A stretch of DNA of 64,000 nt from positions 27,748,481-27,812,480 of the forward strand of contig NW_019211460.1 of assembly GCF_002443255.2 (NCBI RefSeq). The letters are read 5' to 3'. Origin of the DNA: Varroa destructor (lineage: Eukaryota; Arthropoda; Arachnida; Mesostigmata; Varroidae). Of the stretch, positions 62,376 through 64,000 are shown piece by piece. How positions within the stretch are numbered: the first letter of the stretch is position 1; each line of letters opens with the position of its first letter. Made by a program: the position numbers and the translations under genes. The notes under the pieces are model-generated. The model was not told where the DNA came from, made no database searches, and saw nothing but the letters and a program-made list of their open reading frames with translations.

Positions 62376-64000
62376 AAGTAAAATCTGCCATCTACAGTTA
62401 ATGTGATTTGCTCACAAATTATTAGTCTGGATTTTTCTTAAACAAGCTTAAGAAGTTGATTGTCTCGCAGGTATTGAGCAACACATAGATTCGGTTATAG
62501 ACCTTTGCTATTACCATTATAACTCCTAAAACTAATAAGGACCGCGCAATTCTTAAAGACGGTAGCGACCTCTATTTACCTAAACGTAGCTGACTACACT
62601 AATTATACCCTTTTCATACTTTTGCAACATCTATTTATAAATAAAAGAAACACCCGTGAGGGGTATTTCTGGTATTTTCAATAGCATTAAAAGACCATAG
62701 TCTTCAATGATTCGATTAGCAACACTTATGGATAGCTAACTGTGGCGTCATTTATCGATAAAGATGTCTAAATTGTTTCGTTAACTGAGTACTGTAGTTC
62801 ATTTTTCAGAAGTGCACCCTGTCAGCTAAATATCCTGTTTAGCAAAGCAGAAGTAACTGAAGAATGGCCCATCAGCGCTAGTTACTCCAACCACAAAACA
62901 TTTCGCATCTGCTCGACCCCGCCATCTGTATATATTACGTTCGGTGCGGAATCGACAAGTGCTAAACGGTGTCGTGCACTACAAAACATTACTACGCGAG
63001 ATATTCAGAACAGGGTCTCCTCGCTCTCTCTTCCGATAACATTTGCTGAAAAATGCATCGATCTACTTACCCGATCGAACGGAAGTTCATGTGTAATACG
63101 TACAGAACATGTCTTGCCTTGATTAGGTCTTACCGTTGGGACACACACATGTATATATATGTATGCCAAAATTAAAAGCAATCACGTTTTGCCTTACGCC
63201 CATACGACCCGTAAAATCAACCTATTAATTTAGCTTTAGCCTCTTTTCACGTGATCAATACACGTCGTTGTACTAATGAAACGAACTTACAAATCGTTAT
63301 TGGAGGTACGTCGTAATATAGTAAGATAAGATAAAAATTATATCCTTCTAGAGCTAGTTTCCCATGGAAACGATTTATGTAACTTTATGAGTAAATAAAC
63401 GCTGGAATGGTGTTCTCTAATGCTTAGCAGCTTGACGATGACACGGGAAATGGCTTGTGGCATCGCCTTTGCTCAAAGCTAGCATGATACAGTTTTAGAA
63501 AATTCTCTCCCGTAAAAGGTTGCATGAATTTCAGGCAACGCAGTGACAGCGGTTTCGAGGGATTTACAGCTACTTGCAGATAGAACAAAATTTATAACGT
63601 GTTTCCATGAAGCGAGAGGATGGCATTCGCGTAAAGAACCTGTACTCGTTCGAAACGAGGTCTGAGGATCTGGCTAAACTGTTGTTCTCATCTAATTTTA
63701 AAGGAGCGTTACGTGGATAATGCGATGGGATTCTAGAAAAGACTAATCTGATCTGAAAGAAAAAAAGATGCAATAAAAATTCCCTCGCATATACGCCAAT
63801 CGGAGAATGAGACGAAAGCAGACCCACATACGTGTAAGCAACAGTTAAGTAAGGAACTAACTTCATTGCGGGGAAAAAGCACTAAACAATTATATTTTTT
63901 TTGCTATAACTGAGAGATATTTTCAATCTAAAACGCGGACTTGCAGATAAATCAACATTAGTTACAACTGAAAACCTTGATTTCCATTTTTTCATGCTTT
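62376..64000. other. No recognisable gene
   Basis: A 98-codon minus frame at 63570-63866 has no support. Nothing else seen. Confidence 0.4.

Noticed and set aside
1..64000. CRISPR arrays, bacterial operons, rRNA or LTR elements
   Set aside because: No regularly spaced direct repeats, no ribosome-binding sites with tight gene packing, no rRNA-like stretches and no paired long terminal repeats were seen.

Overview
The window looks like nuclear DNA of an invertebrate, most likely an arthropod. It is AT-rich (about 60-63% A+T by eye), CpG dinucleotides are not depleted, and (TA)n microsatellites are frequent. There are no operons or ribosome-binding sites, and no long uninterrupted genes. The only mobile-element proteins I can recognise belong to the mariner (Tc1/mariner, DD34D) family, whose decayed copies are common in arthropods. 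I cannot name the species. Most of the 64 kb reads as intergenic or intronic, so nearly every single-exon or splice-guided call here is a hypothesis.

Layout. 0-12 kb: a possible two-exon minus-strand gene near 1.0-1.45 kb, a possible small secreted peptide near 4.3 kb, and a coding-like stretch at 7.6-8.84 kb whose last exon has an acceptor and an AATAAA just after its stop. Exon-like open frames lie at 10.5-11.3 kb and a perfect 46-bp palindrome at 11.82 kb. 12-36 kb: mostly empty, with scattered exon-like frames. The best is a GC-rich minus-strand terminal exon at 24.8-25.13 kb that opens exactly at a strong acceptor. A GC-rich coding-like island sits at 34.75-35.75 kb, strand unresolved. 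38-50 kb: the most interesting part. Two intact open frames, 116 aa at 38.25 kb and 140 aa at 43.07 kb, share three ungapped blocks and are diverged paralogues. A third, broken copy at 49.58 kb keeps the block spacing but has a stop and a frameshift, and a weak fourth candidate lies at 45.6 kb. 55-62.4 kb: a mariner graveyard with at least three and perhaps four fragments in both orientations, plus an unusual 50-codon minus-strand coding-like frame at 60.6 kb.

How things fit together. I see no pathway or operon. The 38-50 kb family is either a small dispersed gene family or a set of relics of one helical, gag-like segment. The right end is a zone of old mariner insertions. Microsatellites, hairpins and palindromes account for most of the remaining recognisable structure.
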